Source: Dyella sedimenti
GTDB lineage: Bacteria > Pseudomonadota > Gammaproteobacteria > Xanthomonadales > Rhodanobacteraceae
Length of the DNA: 64,000 nucleotides
Direction of reading: 5' to 3'
Assembly: GCF_022760995.1 (NCBI RefSeq)
Contig: NZ_JAKWJO010000001.1
Location: 930,001-994,000, forward strand
This document shows, piece by piece, positions 43,959 to 53,613 of the stretch. The notes beneath the pieces were generated by a model. The model was not told where the DNA came from. It worked only from the letters and a program-made list of their open reading frames with translations, and did no database searches. How positions within the stretch are numbered: position 1 is the stretch's first letter; the number at the start of each line of letters is the position of its first letter. The position numbers and the translations under genes are program-made.

Positions 43959-46900
43959 TCACTGATGCAGCCCGAACTCCACCCGCGTGGTCGCGCCCTT
44001 GTCGTCGATGCCGTCGGCGTTGAGCTTGGGGCTGCCCAGCGACACGCGCTTGTCGTCCAGCTTGCCCTTCAGCCAGGCCTGCACCGCGGTGGCGCGGCGC
44101 TGGGCCAGTTCGCGCATGGCGTTGTCGTCCACCGCGACGTTGGTTTCCATCAGGCTGCGCATCTCGTCCGGCTCCAGCGATTTCTTCAGGCCGATGATGT
44201 TCTTCGGTTTGCCCTTAAAGTCGTCGTTCTTGTAGGCGCGCTTGAGATATTTCTCGTACTGGTCAGGCGTCACGTTGACCTTGGCCAGCGCGGCGTTGGA
44301 GGTGTCGGCCTGCTTGCCGGAATCGTCCAGCGCCTTTTCACGGCGCACCATCATGTCCACGGTGAACTTGCGCAGGCCGTCCTGGTCCTTGGCGGGATCG
44401 GCGCGGCCGATGATGTCCAGGTTGAGCGAGGTCTTCTGGTTAAGCATGGCCACGACCTTGCCCAGGCGTTCCTGCGCCGCGGCGTTGAGCACGTCCGAGC
44501 CCGGGTCGAACTCCACGTAGCCCAGGTCCTCGTGGTTGCCGCCGCCGAACGCCGCGCCGAGCAGGCGGAACGGGGCGGTGGCCGCCTTCGCGATCAGGTT
44601 GCCGATGGCGCGCCAGATCAGGCCGCCCATGCTGAACTGGGGATCGTCCAGCGAGCCGGACACCGGCACGTTCACGTCGATGTTGCCCTGGGTGTCCTTC
44701 AGCAGCGCGACCGCCAGCTTCACCGGCAGGTGCTTGATGCCGGGGCTTTCGTCACGGTCGCCGAAGGTGAGCTGGGTGATGAAGATGTGGTTGTCGGCAT
44801 TGAGCTTGCGGTTGTCCAGCATGTAGTGGACGTCCACGGTGAGCTTGCCGGCGGTGATCGGATAGCCAGTGTACTTGGTGGAATAAGCGGTGAGCCGGGT
44901 CAGCTCCACGCCATCGGCCTTGCCCTTGATGTCGAGGAAGGCCACCGGCTGCAGCGGGTTGATGGTGCCGTCGATGTCCACCGGCGAGTTGTCGTCGAGC
45001 GCCGCCTGCACCGACAGGTCGGCCGGCGGGTCGCCGGGCTTGGTGCCGAAAGCGCCGATCTTGCCGGTGAGCTTGGTGAGGTTGGCGGTGTAGTTGGGCT
45101 TGATGAAATTGTCGGTGTAGTTGAGCTGGCCGTTGACCAGGGTGATGCCGCCGAGATGGATGTCGGCCGCGGGCGTTTCCGGCGCCGCCGGCGCGGGGAC
45201 CGCGGCGGTGGCGTTGCCGGCCGGTGGTGGCGGCTTGGGAGCTTCAGGCGCGGGCGCGGACGGTGTCTCGGCGCGCGTCACCGATACCGGCGCCTGTTCC
45301 GGATTGGCCACCACGTCGGACAGGTTCAGCTTGCCGTCCGCGTTGACGATCATGCGCGCATAGAACGAGCTGAGCACCAGGCCGCCGATATGCAGGCGGG
45401 GTGTGCCTGGGCCGTAGTCCACGTTGACGCCGGAGCCGCTGAGCGTGCGCCAGCGCAGGAAGTCGTCCCCGGTGAGCTTGTCCTGCACGCGGACCTGTTC
45501 GAGCGCCACGTTGCCCCGGTAGGCGAGCTTCGGCGTCTTGCCGCGGCCGTCGTAGTGCAGCTTGCCGTTGCTGCTCAGGCGCGCGCTGGAGATGGTCACG
45601 TTGAGCGGCACGCTGATGTAGGACTCGAACAGTGAGATGTCCAGTTGCCTGGTGGCGAGCTGCAGGTCGGCCACGGCGGGGATGGGCTGCACCTTGCCGG
45701 TGACGTTGAAACTGCCGCGGCCGGCCTGGCCCTCCAGTTTCATCGCGCGCGGCTCGTTGAGCCGGTCGCTGAGGTCGTCCACGCCGCCCTTGAGCGATTG
45801 CAGCTTGATCTTCACCGGCTGGGGACCGGCAGCCAGGTCGGTAAAGGCGACCGAGGCGTCGTCCAGCACCAGGTGGGCGATGCTCCAATGCCAGGGCGGG
45901 CCGCTCTCGCCTGCCGGCGCGGCCTTGTGGCCGGTGGGCTTGGCGGCGACCAGGTCCAGCAGGTCGATGCTCTTGTTGGCGCGGCGGCGGACGTCCAGGC
46001 CCAGCCCGCTCAGCGTCACGGTGCCCAACTGGGCCTGGCGGCTGGCCAGGTCGATGAGGGGAATCTCCACGGCCAGCGTGTTCCAGGCCACCGGTGCGTC
46101 ATGGCCCTTGGGTGGCGGTTCCAGCGCGAAGTCGCTCGCCGTGGCATGGGCGTTGGCGAGATGCACATTGAAGGCCTTGCCCCAGGTCAGCTGAAGCTGA
46201 CCGTCGGCATCGAGCTTGCCCTTGGCCAGGCGGGCGGACATCGAGGAGGCGGCCAGCGCCTGCAGGGGCGCCATGTCCACGCCCTTGAGGCCCAGCGTCG
46301 CGGACATCTGGGAGGCGGCCAGGTCCAGCGGGCCCTTGGCGGTCACGTCGCCGCCGAACAGCTGACCGGCCAGGTCCAGCCTGCCCGCCGGCGCGGGGAG
46401 CAGGCTGAGGCCTTGCAGGCTGCCATGCAGGTTGGTCAGGTCCAGCTTGTTCTGCGCGGCGTCGGTGTAGTGCACGGCGCTGTCGCTCAACTGCAGCGCG
46501 GCGATGCGCAGGTCGGTGGGCGTGGCCTGCTTGCCGGCATCCGCGGGCGCGGGGGAAGAGGCGGTCAGCGTGTCGACATTGCCGTGTCCGTCGGCGTCCA
46601 GGGTGTAGTAGAGCTGCGCCTGGTCCAGCTTGAGCGCGCGCAAGTGGTAGCGCGAAGCCAGTGGCTGCACGTCCTCCAGGTCCGCGCTGCCATGGCCTAG
46701 TTGCACGATCGCCTCGCCACGGCTGCTGTCGAGGACGAAATCGTCCAGCTGCAGGCTGCCGGTGAGCTGCAGCTGCGGGGTGGGCTTGGCTTGCACGAAA
46801 TGCAGGTCCAGCGCGCCGCTGAGCTGGCCCTTGGGAATCGCCACCGGCAGCTTGGCCGGCACGTAGCCCAGGTAGCGGGCGAGGTCCAGGTGGTCCAGCT

Positions 46901-47624
46901 GGAAGTGGACGGTCGAGTCGAGGGTATCGGCGAACGGCTTGGTCTGTCCCACGATGCGCAGCGCGCTGCCGTCCACCTTCATCGACAGCAGCGGCTGCAC
47001 GAACACGTCGGCGTCGCTGGGCAGGTTGGCGATGAAGGGGATGCCGAGCTCCAACTGCTCGACATGGTGGCTGGCCTTCATCGCCTCGTCGTCGAACTGG
47101 ATGTCGCCGTCGTGCACGCTGATGTTGGAGAGGGCGAAGCGCGCGGGCGAGGCGTTCGGGTCGGAAGGCTGGGAAGCGTAGCGGTCGATGATGTCGCTGA
47201 AGTTGAAGCGCTGGTCGCCGGTGCGCACGATGTGGATGCGCGGGCGCTGCAGGGACAGCTGGTCCAGCACCGGCGCCAGGCGGAACACCGACGACCACGA
47301 GGTATTGATGACGGCCTGGTCGATGTCCACGAACGGCGATTTGCCGTCGCGGTCGGCGATATGCAGCCGGTCCAGCTGCAGGCGCAGCGTATAGGGATTG
47401 AGGTGCACCGCGCCCAGCGTCACCGGGCGCGCGAGGGCCGCGCTGGCGCGCTTCTCGATCTGGCCGCGGATGATCGACGGCGCCGCGAGGAAGCCGAGCA
47501 GGCCAAAGACCACCAGCACGATGGCCAGGATCAGCAGCGCCTTGCGCATGCGGTGGGACCGATAGACGGCGAGGGCGCGGTCGCGTCCTGCGGCCAGACG
47601 GGGATTGCTGAACAGATCAGCCAT
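43959..47624 (-). CDS. Giant DUF748/AsmA-like envelope protein
   Basis: 1221 residues from ATG 47624 (a longer frame exists but this start has GGGAG and precedes the membrane anchor). One N-terminal helix (ALLILAIVLVVFGLLGFLAA) anchors a very long periplasmic part. LARPVTLGAVHLNPYTLRLQLDRLHIAD is the DUF748/AsmA beta-repeat signature, and further repeats follow. A Pro/Ala linker lies at ~810-850 (APAPEAPKPPPPAGNATAA). The C-terminal ~170 residues (LGYVEFDPGSDVLNAAAQERLGKVV) look OmpA-domain-like. Large AsmA-type proteins bridge the periplasm and are implicated in phospholipid transport; DUF748 itself is uncharacterised. Confidence 0.85.
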   Translation of the reverse strand: MADLFSNPRLAAGRDRALAVYRSHRMRKALLILAIVLVVFGLLGFLAAPSIIRGQIEKRASAALARPVTLGAVHLNPYTLRLQLDRLHIADRDGKSPFVDIDQAVINTSWSSVFRLAPVLDQLSLQRPRIHIVRTGDQRFNFSDIIDRYASQPSDPNASPARFALSNISVHDGDIQFDDEAMKASHHVEQLELGIPFIANLPSDADVFVQPLLSMKVDGSALRIVGQTKPFADTLDSTVHFQLDHLDLARYLGYVPAKLPVAIPKGQLSGALDLHFVQAKPTPQLQLTGSLQLDDFVLDSSRGEAIVQLGHGSADLEDVQPLASRYHLRALKLDQAQLYYTLDADGHGNVDTLTASSPAPADAGKQATPTDLRIAALQLSDSAVHYTDAAQNKLDLTNLHGSLQGLSLLPAPAGRLDLAGQLFGGDVTAKGPLDLAASQMSATLGLKGVDMAPLQALAASSMSARLAKGKLDADGQLQLTWGKAFNVHLANAHATASDFALEPPPKGHDAPVAWNTLAVEIPLIDLASRQAQLGTVTLSGLGLDVRRRANKSIDLLDLVAAKPTGHKAAPAGESGPPWHWSIAHLVLDDASVAFTDLAAGPQPVKIKLQSLKGGVDDLSDRLNEPRAMKLEGQAGRGSFNVTGKVQPIPAVADLQLATRQLDISLFESYISVPLNVTISSARLSSNGKLHYDGRGKTPKLAYRGNVALEQVRVQDKLTGDDFLRWRTLSGSGVNVDYGPGTPRLHIGGLVLSSFYARMIVNADGKLNLSDVVANPEQAPVSVTRAETPSAPAPEAPKPPPPAGNATAAVPAPAAPETPAADIHLGGITLVNGQLNYTDNFIKPNYTANLTKLTGKIGAFGTKPGDPPADLSVQAALDDNSPVDIDGTINPLQPVAFLDIKGKADGVELTRLTAYSTKYTGYPITAGKLTVDVHYMLDNRKLNADNHIFITQLTFGDRDESPGIKHLPVKLAVALLKDTQGNIDVNVPVSGSLDDPQFSMGGLIWRAIGNLIAKAATAPFRLLGAAFGGGNHEDLGYVEFDPGSDVLNAAAQERLGKVVAMLNQKTSLNLDIIGRADPAKDQDGLRKFTVDMMVRREKALDDSGKQADTSNAALAKVNVTPDQYEKYLKRAYKNDDFKGKPKNIIGLKKSLEPDEMRSLMETNVAVDDNAMRELAQRRATAVQAWLKGKLDDKRVSLGSPKLNADGIDDKGATTRVEFGLHQ

Positions 47625-47813
47625 GCCGGCGATGCTCCCTTGGTCATCGCGAGCCGACCATGCCCGGCCTTGCAGGCCTGGCAACGCATGATCCTGATGG
47701 TGCTGTCGGCGCGCCCTGGTGCGAGTGTACTAGGGCGACCGCCGGGGTAGCAGGCTTTTCCGCCGGGCCATGCCGGCGTAAAAACCGATTATGTGATGGT
47801 TTCGTGGATGCTT

Positions 47814-48080
47814 AGAGCCTGTTCACGATCTCCACGTAGCCCGCGTTGAGTCGGTGTGCCCGCCAGGGAGTGGTGCGTGGCGAAGCGCCTGACTGGCCGT
47901 CAGGTCGAGCCGCGCGCGGCTTCCTGGCGGGCACACCGGCGCAACCCTCCGGGCCGGGTCTGTTTGCCCCCAGGCCGGCGTCATCGCTCGGTCGTGTACG
48001 GACGTACACTCCCTCGCTCTTCCTTGCCCTGCGCGCAAACAGCTCCCGGCGCGGGCCACGCGGAGATCGTGAACAGGCTC
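47814..48080. mobile_element. MITE-like element with 20-bp terminal inverted repeats
   Basis: About 266 bp with ends AGAGCCTGTTCACGATCTCC and its exact inverse (20 of 20), followed by CG-rich semi-matching bases. It is flanked by TTA on both sides, consistent with a 3-bp target duplication of the IS5 type. Inside is a second inverted pair, GGTGTGCCCGCCAGG at 47854 and CCTGGCGGGCACACC near 47922. No transposase is encoded. The right end touches the stop codon of tdh. Confidence 0.75.
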
Positions 48081-49115
48081 TTAGACCCAGGAGCACACCA
48101 CCTTGCCGCACTTGCCCGCGTCCATCAGGTCGAAGCCCTTCTGGAAGTCGTCGATATGGATCTGGTGGGTGAGCACCTTCTGCAGCGGGAAGCCGGTGAG
48201 CACCATCTGGGTCATCTTGTACCAGGTCTCGTACATCCTGCGGCCGTAGATGCCCTGCAGGGTGAGGCCCTTGAAGATCACCTTGTCCCAGTCGATGCCG
48301 GCGCCCTTGGGCAGGATGCCGAGCAGGGCGACCTTGCCGCCGTGGTACATGCAGTCGAGCATGTCGTTGAAGGCGCGCGGGTTGCCGCTCATCTCCAGGC
48401 CCACGTCGAAGCCCTCCATGTGCAGGTCCTTCATCACGTCCTTCAGCGACTGGTTGGCCACGTTCACCACGCGGGTGGCGCCCATGTCGGCCGCCAGCTT
48501 CAGGCGGTAGTCGTTGACGTCGGTGACCACCACGTTGCGCGCGCCCACGTGCTTGGCGATGCCGGCGGCGATGACGCCGATCGGGCCGGCGCCGGTGATC
48601 AGCACGTCCTCGCCGATCAGGTCGAATTCCAGCGCGCAGTGCGCGGCATTGCCGTAGGGATCGAAGAAGGCGGCCAGCTCGGAGGGGATCTGGTCGGGGA
48701 TCGGCCACAGGTTGGAGGCCGGCATGGTCATGTATTCGGCGAAGGCGCCGTTGCGGTTCACGCCGATGCCGATGGTGTTCGGGCACAGGTGCTGACGGCC
48801 GGCACGGCAGTTGCGGCAATGGCCGCACACGATGTGGCCTTCCGCCGAGACGCGGTCGCCCACCTTGTAGCCGGTGACGCCCGGGCCGATCTCCACGATG
48901 CGGCCGACGAACTCGTGGCCGATGGTGAGGCCGGGCTTGATGGTCCGCTGCGACCACTCGTCCCACTTGTAGATGTGCAGGTCGGTGCCGCAGATCGCGG
49001 TCTTTTCCAGCTTGATCAACACCTCGTTGGGGCCGACCTCGGGAACGGGCACTTCTTCCATCCAGATGCCCTGCTCGGGCTTGCGCTTGACCAGGGCTTT
49101 CATCGTCTGAGGCAT
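48081..49115 (-). CDS. tdh: L-threonine 3-dehydrogenase
   Basis: 344 residues from ATG 49115 ([12 protein letters not shown]; the second ATG at 49103 would match E. coli Tdh more closely). A zinc-dependent medium-chain dehydrogenase: catalytic zinc ligands in [16 protein letters not shown] and [12 protein letters not shown], structural zinc cysteines in [15 protein letters not shown], and NAD site [18 protein letters not shown]. It oxidises threonine to 2-amino-3-ketobutyrate, the substrate of Kbl. The TAA stop abuts the MITE-like element. The 123-bp gap to divergent miaA holds both promoters. Confidence 0.97.
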   Translation of the reverse strand: MPQTMKALVKRKPEQGIWMEEVPVPEVGPNEVLIKLEKTAICGTDLHIYKWDEWSQRTIKPGLTIGHEFVGRIVEIGPGVTGYKVGDRVSAEGHIVCGHCRNCRAGRQHLCPNTIGIGVNRNGAFAEYMTMPASNLWPIPDQIPSELAAFFDPYGNAAHCALEFDLIGEDVLITGAGPIGVIAAGIAKHVGARNVVVTDVNDYRLKLAADMGATRVVNVANQSLKDVMKDLHMEGFDVGLEMSGNPRAFNDMLDCMYHGGKVALLGILPKGAGIDWDKVIFKGLTLQGIYGRRMYETWYKMTQMVLTGFPLQKVLTHQIHIDDFQKGFDLMDAGKCGKVVCSWV

Positions 49116-49225
49116 GGGATTTCCGTGGGGAAGGGCGGGTAAACCGCCATTATAGGAGGCGGGAGGGGCGCCGGCTTCATGCAGTGCAGCGTCGCCCCGG
49201 CCGCCGGAGGGGACGGGGCGCCCGC

Positions 49226-49231
49226 TACAAT
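49226..49231 (+). promoter_or_regulatory. Candidate -10 box (TACAAT) of miaA
   Basis: TACAAT 7 nt before the chosen ATG. If used, the transcript would start at or next to the start codon (leaderless). Confidence 0.35.
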
Positions 49232-49237
49232 GACCGG

Positions 49238-50182
49238 ATGCCGATCGACCAGCGCCCGCTTGCCGTGTTCCTGATGGGCCCGACGGCGTCGGGCAAGACG
49301 GCGCTCGCCTGTGCCTTGAGCGACCGGTTTCCGGTGGAACTGGTGAGCGTGGACTCCGCGCTGGTCTATCGCGGCATGGACATCGGTACGGCCAAGCCCG
49401 ACGCGGCGACCCTGCAGCGCTACCCGCACCGCCTGATCGATATCCGCGATCCCGCCGAGCCCTATTCGGCGGCCGATTTCCGCGCCGGCGCCATCGAGGC
49501 GATGCGCGATATCGCCTCGCGGGGACGGGTGCCGCTGCTGGTGGGCGGCACCGGACTCTATTTCCGCGCCTTGCAGCAAGGGTTGTCGCCATTGCCGGAA
49601 GCAGACGCCGCCATCCGCGAGCGGCTGGGCGCCGAGGCTGCGCGCATCGGCTGGCCGGCGCTGCACGAGCGCCTGCGGCAGCTCGATCCCGCGGCGGCCG
49701 CGCGCATCGGTCCCAATGATGCCCAGCGCATCCAGCGCGCGCTGGAAGTGATCGAGCTGACCGGACGGCCGCTGTCCGAGCAGCAGCGGGGTGGCAATGG
49801 TGCGCGCTTCCTCTGGCGGGTGCTCAAGCTGGCCTTGCTGCCGGCGGACCGCGCGCCGCTGCATGCGCGCATCGCCCAGCGCTTCGATGCCATGCTCGCC
49901 GCAGGATTTCTCGACGAGGTGCGCGCACTGCGCGAGCGCGGCGACCTGCACGCCGACCTGCCGGCCATCCGCGCCGTCGGCTATCGCCAGGCCTGGGAGC
50001 ATCTGGACGGCCAGACCGATGCGGCCCAATTCCGTGATCGCGGCGTGTTCGCCACGCGCCAGCTCGCCAAGCGGCAGATCACCTGGCTACGTGGCGAGTT
50101 GGATGCGAGGACGCTGGACCCGGAGCGCAGCGGCCTGCTTGAACGTGCCCTGGATGCGCTGGCGCTGTTTCTCGATGCGTGA
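49238..50182 (+). CDS. miaA: tRNA dimethylallyltransferase
   Basis: 314 residues from ATG 49238. Walker [18 protein letters not shown], the substrate motif [34 protein letters not shown], and [13 protein letters not shown] define MiaA. It adds a dimethylallyl group to A37 of tRNAs reading UNN codons. It leads the conserved miaA-hfq-hflX-hflK-hflC block. The 170-bp gap to hfq includes TTTCAT-18-TAATAT, a possible hfq promoter. Confidence 0.97.
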   Translation: MPIDQRPLAVFLMGPTASGKTALACALSDRFPVELVSVDSALVYRGMDIGTAKPDAATLQRYPHRLIDIRDPAEPYSAADFRAGAIEAMRDIASRGRVPLLVGGTGLYFRALQQGLSPLPEADAAIRERLGAEAARIGWPALHERLRQLDPAAAARIGPNDAQRIQRALEVIELTGRPLSEQQRGGNGARFLWRVLKLALLPADRAPLHARIAQRFDAMLAAGFLDEVRALRERGDLHADLPAIRAVGYRQAWEHLDGQTDAAQFRDRGVFATRQLAKRQITWLRGELDARTLDPERSGLLERALDALALFLDA

Positions 50183-50352
50183 GCGAGTGCCTTCGACGGC
50201 TTGGCCTGAACGTCTTTTTTACACCCGGCGAAAGCTCGCATTGAGTCTTTCATCAACGATTTAAAAGTGGTTAATATTCATGCCGTCTTGGGCCGGGGCG
50301 TCGTGCACGCCTTTTTCTCCGGCCCGTCCGTTTCGCGAGGGGAGAACAAGAA

Positions 50353-50619
50353 ATGTCCAAAGGGCAATCGTTGCAGGATCCGTTTCTCAATGCACTGCGC
50401 CGGGAGCGCGTTCCGGTCGCCATCTACCTGGTCAATGGCATCAAGCTGCAGGGCACCATCGAATCCTTCGACCAGTTCGTGGTGCTGCTGCGCAACCAGG
50501 TGAGCCAGATGGTCTACAAGCATGCCATCTCCACCGTGGTGCCCAGCCGCAACGTGCGCGTCGGCAATGGCCATGAGGGCCATGCCGATGTCGCCACCGC
50601 CACCGACGCGGAAGGTTGA
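50353..50619 (+). CDS. hfq: RNA chaperone Hfq
   Basis: 88 residues. Sm1 ([38 protein letters not shown]) and Sm2 ([17 protein letters not shown], containing the YKHA motif) are intact. The proximal-face Gln8 and distal-face residues are present. The C-terminal tail is short ([18 protein letters not shown]). The hexamer pairs small RNAs with mRNAs. GAGGGGAGAAC upstream serves as the ribosome-binding site. Confidence 0.98.
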   Translation: MSKGQSLQDPFLNALRRERVPVAIYLVNGIKLQGTIESFDQFVVLLRNQVSQMVYKHAISTVVPSRNVRVGNGHEGHADVATATDAEG

Positions 50620-50771
50620 TTCGACGGACCGGCCACCCCATCTGGTAGGGGAAGAGGCCTGGCCCAGCGTCACGCTGCGATCAGGCCGTATCGGCATACA
50701 CTTCCCACTCCAGCCTGGCGCCGCGGCCCTGCCGCTCGCGGCACGGCGCTTCCATAGGTCCCTCCCCCCAC

Positions 50772-52088
50772 GTGTTTGATCGTCAAAAGAAAGGCGAGCG
50801 TGCCGTCCTGGTGCTTCCGCACTCCCGCGGCGAGGGCGATGCCGCGCGGCGCGCCGACGAGTTCGCCGAGCTGGCTCGCTCGGCTGGCGCCGAGATTCTC
50901 GCCACCATCGCGGCGCGCGTCGACGTGCCCAACCCCCGCTATTACATCGGTACCGGCAAGGCCGACGAGATCGCCGAGGCGGCCCGAGCGCTTGGCGCCG
51001 ACCTGGTCCTGGTCGACCACCTGCTTTCCCCGGTGCAGGAGCGCAACCTCGAGAAACTGCTCAACGTCCGCGTGGTCGACCGCGCCGGGCTGATCCTCGA
51101 CATCTTTGCCCAGCGCGCCCGTTCGCACGAAGGCAAGCTCGAGGTGGAGCTGGCTCAGCTCAAGCACCTGGCCACGCGCCTGGTGCGCGGCTGGACCCAC
51201 CTGGACGCCCAGCGCGGTGGCGCCATCGGCAACCGCGGCCCGGGCGAAACCCAGCTGGAAACCGACCGCCGCCTGCTCGCCGAGCGGGTGAAGATGCTGA
51301 CCAAGCGCCTGGAGAAGGTGCAGACCCAGCGCGGGCAGCAACGCCGTGCGCGCCTGCGCAACACGGTGCCGCGCGTGGCCCTGGTCGGCTACACCAATGC
51401 CGGCAAGTCCACCTTGTTCAATGCGCTCACCGAAGGCGAGGTGTTCGCCGCCGACCTGCTGTTCGCCACCCTGGACCCCACCGTGCGCAAGCTCGATGGC
51501 CTGTCCTGCGGCCCGGCGGTGCTGGCCGATACGGTGGGCTTCGTCCGCGACCTGCCGCACGACCTGGTGGCCGCGTTCCGCGGCACCCTGGCGGAGGCGC
51601 GCGACGCCGACCTGCTGCTGCACGTCAGCGATGCCGCCGACGAGGAGCGCGAGCGCCTGGCCAGCGTGGTGGACGGCGTGCTGGAGGAAATCGACGCCGG
51701 CGAGCTGCCGCAGCTGCGGGTGATGAACAAGATCGACCTGGCCGGGCTGGCGCCGCGCATCGACCGCGATGAGCAGGGGCGGCCGGTCACGGTGTGGCTG
51801 TCGGCTGCCACTGGCATCGGGCTGGACCTGCTGCGGCAGGCCCTGGGCGAACTGCTGGGCGGCGATCGCGTGCAGTCCGAGCTGCGCCTGCCGCTGTCCG
51901 CCGGTCGCCTGCATGCCCGCCTCAAGGCGGCCGGCGCCATCGCCGGCGAGGAAGTGGACGAGCAGGGCTGGCGGCTGAACATCGACGCGCCGCGCAGCGT
52001 GATCGCCCCCCTGAGCGGCGGTAGCGCCGACGAGGCCGCGCTGTTGCGAGGCTTGCTGGGTGCTGCCGAGGAACAGACGGCGCTATAG
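50772..52088 (+). CDS. hflX: GTPase HflX
   Basis: 438 residues from a GTG. An N-terminal HflX domain (IGTGKADEIAEAARALGADLVLVD), a coiled-coil linker with GAIGNRGPGETQLETDRRLL, then a GTPase domain: GYTNAGKSTLFNALT, ADTVGFVRDLPHDLVAAF, and NKIDLAGL. It splits stalled ribosomes under stress. Its stop (CTATAG) lies in the left arm of a REP-like element, so the last residues EEQTAL directly precede the repeat. Confidence 0.97.
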   Translation: MFDRQKKGERAVLVLPHSRGEGDAARRADEFAELARSAGAEILATIAARVDVPNPRYYIGTGKADEIAEAARALGADLVLVDHLLSPVQERNLEKLLNVRVVDRAGLILDIFAQRARSHEGKLEVELAQLKHLATRLVRGWTHLDAQRGGAIGNRGPGETQLETDRRLLAERVKMLTKRLEKVQTQRGQQRRARLRNTVPRVALVGYTNAGKSTLFNALTEGEVFAADLLFATLDPTVRKLDGLSCGPAVLADTVGFVRDLPHDLVAAFRGTLAEARDADLLLHVSDAADEERERLASVVDGVLEEIDAGELPQLRVMNKIDLAGLAPRIDRDEQGRPVTVWLSAATGIGLDLLRQALGELLGGDRVQSELRLPLSAGRLHARLKAAGAIAGEEVDEQGWRLNIDAPRSVIAPLSGGSADEAALLRGLLGAAEEQTAL

Positions 52089-52249
52089 GAGCGCACTCTG
52101 TGCGCGACAGGCAGGGGCTGTGGAGGCGGGGGGCGCAAGCTCGAAAGTCTGTCGCGGCATGCAAACTTGCTTCTGGTCGCCGGACTTGGCGCTCCCACTA
52201 CCCGTCCCCATTCCCCACACCATGGTCGCGCACAGGGTGCGCTCCTACA
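52085..52249. repeat. REP-like element with an extended spacer
   Basis: Left arm TATAGGAGCGCACTCTGTGC (providing the hflX stop) and right arm GTCGCGCACAGGGTGCGCTC are separated by 117 nt instead of ~40. The spacer has no recognisable content. Confidence 0.75.
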
Positions 52250-52293
52250 AGGCGACGGGTGCATCCGGGGAAGGAATCGCCATCAGGCTCTGG

Positions 52294-52299
52294 TAGAAT
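52294..52299 (+). promoter_or_regulatory. Candidate -10 box (TAGAAT) for hflKC
   Basis: TAGAAT in CTCTGGTAGAATGGC, 136 nt before the hflK start, downstream of the REP-like element. The rest of the 185-bp gap shows nothing else. Confidence 0.35.
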
Positions 52300-52434
52300 G
52301 GCAGGTGTTTGTGCGGCCTTCCGTGCCTGGGGCGGCGCATTGCACAGGACAAGCACCGACATCATGTCCAAACCCGTTCAACGCGTTTCCCGGCCAATGT
52401 TGCCGGCCTCCCAGCGGCCTCAAGGAGACTGACC

Positions 52435-53613
52435 ATGGCCTGGAACGAACCCGGCAACGGGCAACGTGATCCCTGGGGCAAGCATCGCCCTGCCGGCGGC
52501 AAGCCGGGCCTGGAGGATCTGCTCAGGCAATGGCGCAACCGCCTGGGGCGGCTCGGCGGCGGTCCCGGCGGCCTCTTCACCATCGTGCTGGCGTTCGCGC
52601 TGGTCTGGGTGGTCTACAGCAGCTATACCATCGTGGATGCCCGCCAGGCCGGCGTCGTGCTGCGCTTCGGCAAGTACGCGCGCACCCTGCCGCCGGGCTT
52701 CCACCTGAAGCTGCCCGGGCCGATCGAGACGGTTACCAAGGTCGGCACCACCGAGATCCGCTCGGTATCGGACAAGGTGCGCATGCTGACCAGCGATGAA
52801 AACATCATCTCGGTCGACTTCAACGTGCAGTACCAGGTTTCCGATGCCCGCAAGTACCTGTTCTCGCTGAGCGGCCCGCCGGAGGACACCCTGCGCCAGG
52901 CCGCCGAGGCCGCGGTGCGCACGGTGGTCGGCGCCAATGTGATGGACAACATCCTCACCAGCCAGACCGGCGCGCAGCAGGCCGCCGCGGCGCCGGCCAC
53001 GGCCAGCACCGCCGTCGTGCCGTCGGCCGAGGCCTCGGTGATGGCGACCTCGGCCGCCGCGGCCGCCGCCGCGCAGACGCGCGACACGCTGCAGCAGCAG
53101 ACCCGCGAGATCCTGCAGGCCACCCTCGACGAATACGACGCCGGCCTGGTGGTCACCGACGTCAGCTTCCAGAACGTGGCCCCGCCGCAGGAGGTGAAGG
53201 ACGCCTTCGACGACGTCAACGCCGCCCGCGAGGACAAGCAGGGTACCGAGAACAACGCCCGCGCCTACGCTAGCCAAGTGGTGCCGGTGGCCCGCGGCGA
53301 CGCCGCCCGCATTGCCGCCGAGGCACAGGGCTATGCCGCCCAGCGCGTGGCCACCGCTACCGGCGATGCCGACCGCTTCAATCTCATCCTCAAGGAATAC
53401 AAGGCCGCGCCGGACGTGACCCGCCGCCGCCTGTGGCTGGAAACGATCGAGGACGTGATGTCCAACAATCCCAAGGTGCTGGATGGTTCCGGCGGCCGCA
53501 ACATGATCTACCTGCCGCTCGATCGCGCCACCGGCAAGGACGTGCCGGGCGTGGGCGCGGTGATGCAGTCCGCGGGCAACGACGGCCTGGCCGGCAAGGA
53601 GAAGCAGCCATGA
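52435..53613 (+). CDS. hflK: HflK, membrane regulator of FtsH
   Basis: 392 residues from ATG 52435 with AAGGAG. A Gly/Pro/Arg-rich cytoplasmic N-terminus (MAWNEPGNGQRDPWGKHRP), one transmembrane helix (LFTIVLAFALVWVVYSSYTI), then the SPFH/band-7 domain (GVVLRFGKYARTLPPGFHLKLPGPIETV). A ~65-residue Ala-rich insertion (QQAAAAPATASTAVVPSAEA...) within the band-7 region is not standard for HflK and may be a lineage-specific loop. With HflC it forms the cage around FtsH. It overlaps hflC by ATGA. Confidence 0.95.
   Translation: MAWNEPGNGQRDPWGKHRPAGGKPGLEDLLRQWRNRLGRLGGGPGGLFTIVLAFALVWVVYSSYTIVDARQAGVVLRFGKYARTLPPGFHLKLPGPIETVTKVGTTEIRSVSDKVRMLTSDENIISVDFNVQYQVSDARKYLFSLSGPPEDTLRQAAEAAVRTVVGANVMDNILTSQTGAQQAAAAPATASTAVVPSAEASVMATSAAAAAAAQTRDTLQQQTREILQATLDEYDAGLVVTDVSFQNVAPPQEVKDAFDDVNAAREDKQGTENNARAYASQVVPVARGDAARIAAEAQGYAAQRVATATGDADRFNLILKEYKAAPDVTRRRLWLETIEDVMSNNPKVLDGSGGRNMIYLPLDRATGKDVPGVGAVMQSAGNDGLAGKEKQP

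Noticed and set aside
47856..49142. An open frame on the plus strand from the MITE-like element through tdh
   Set aside because: It runs antisense to tdh and through non-coding repeat DNA; no domain is visible.
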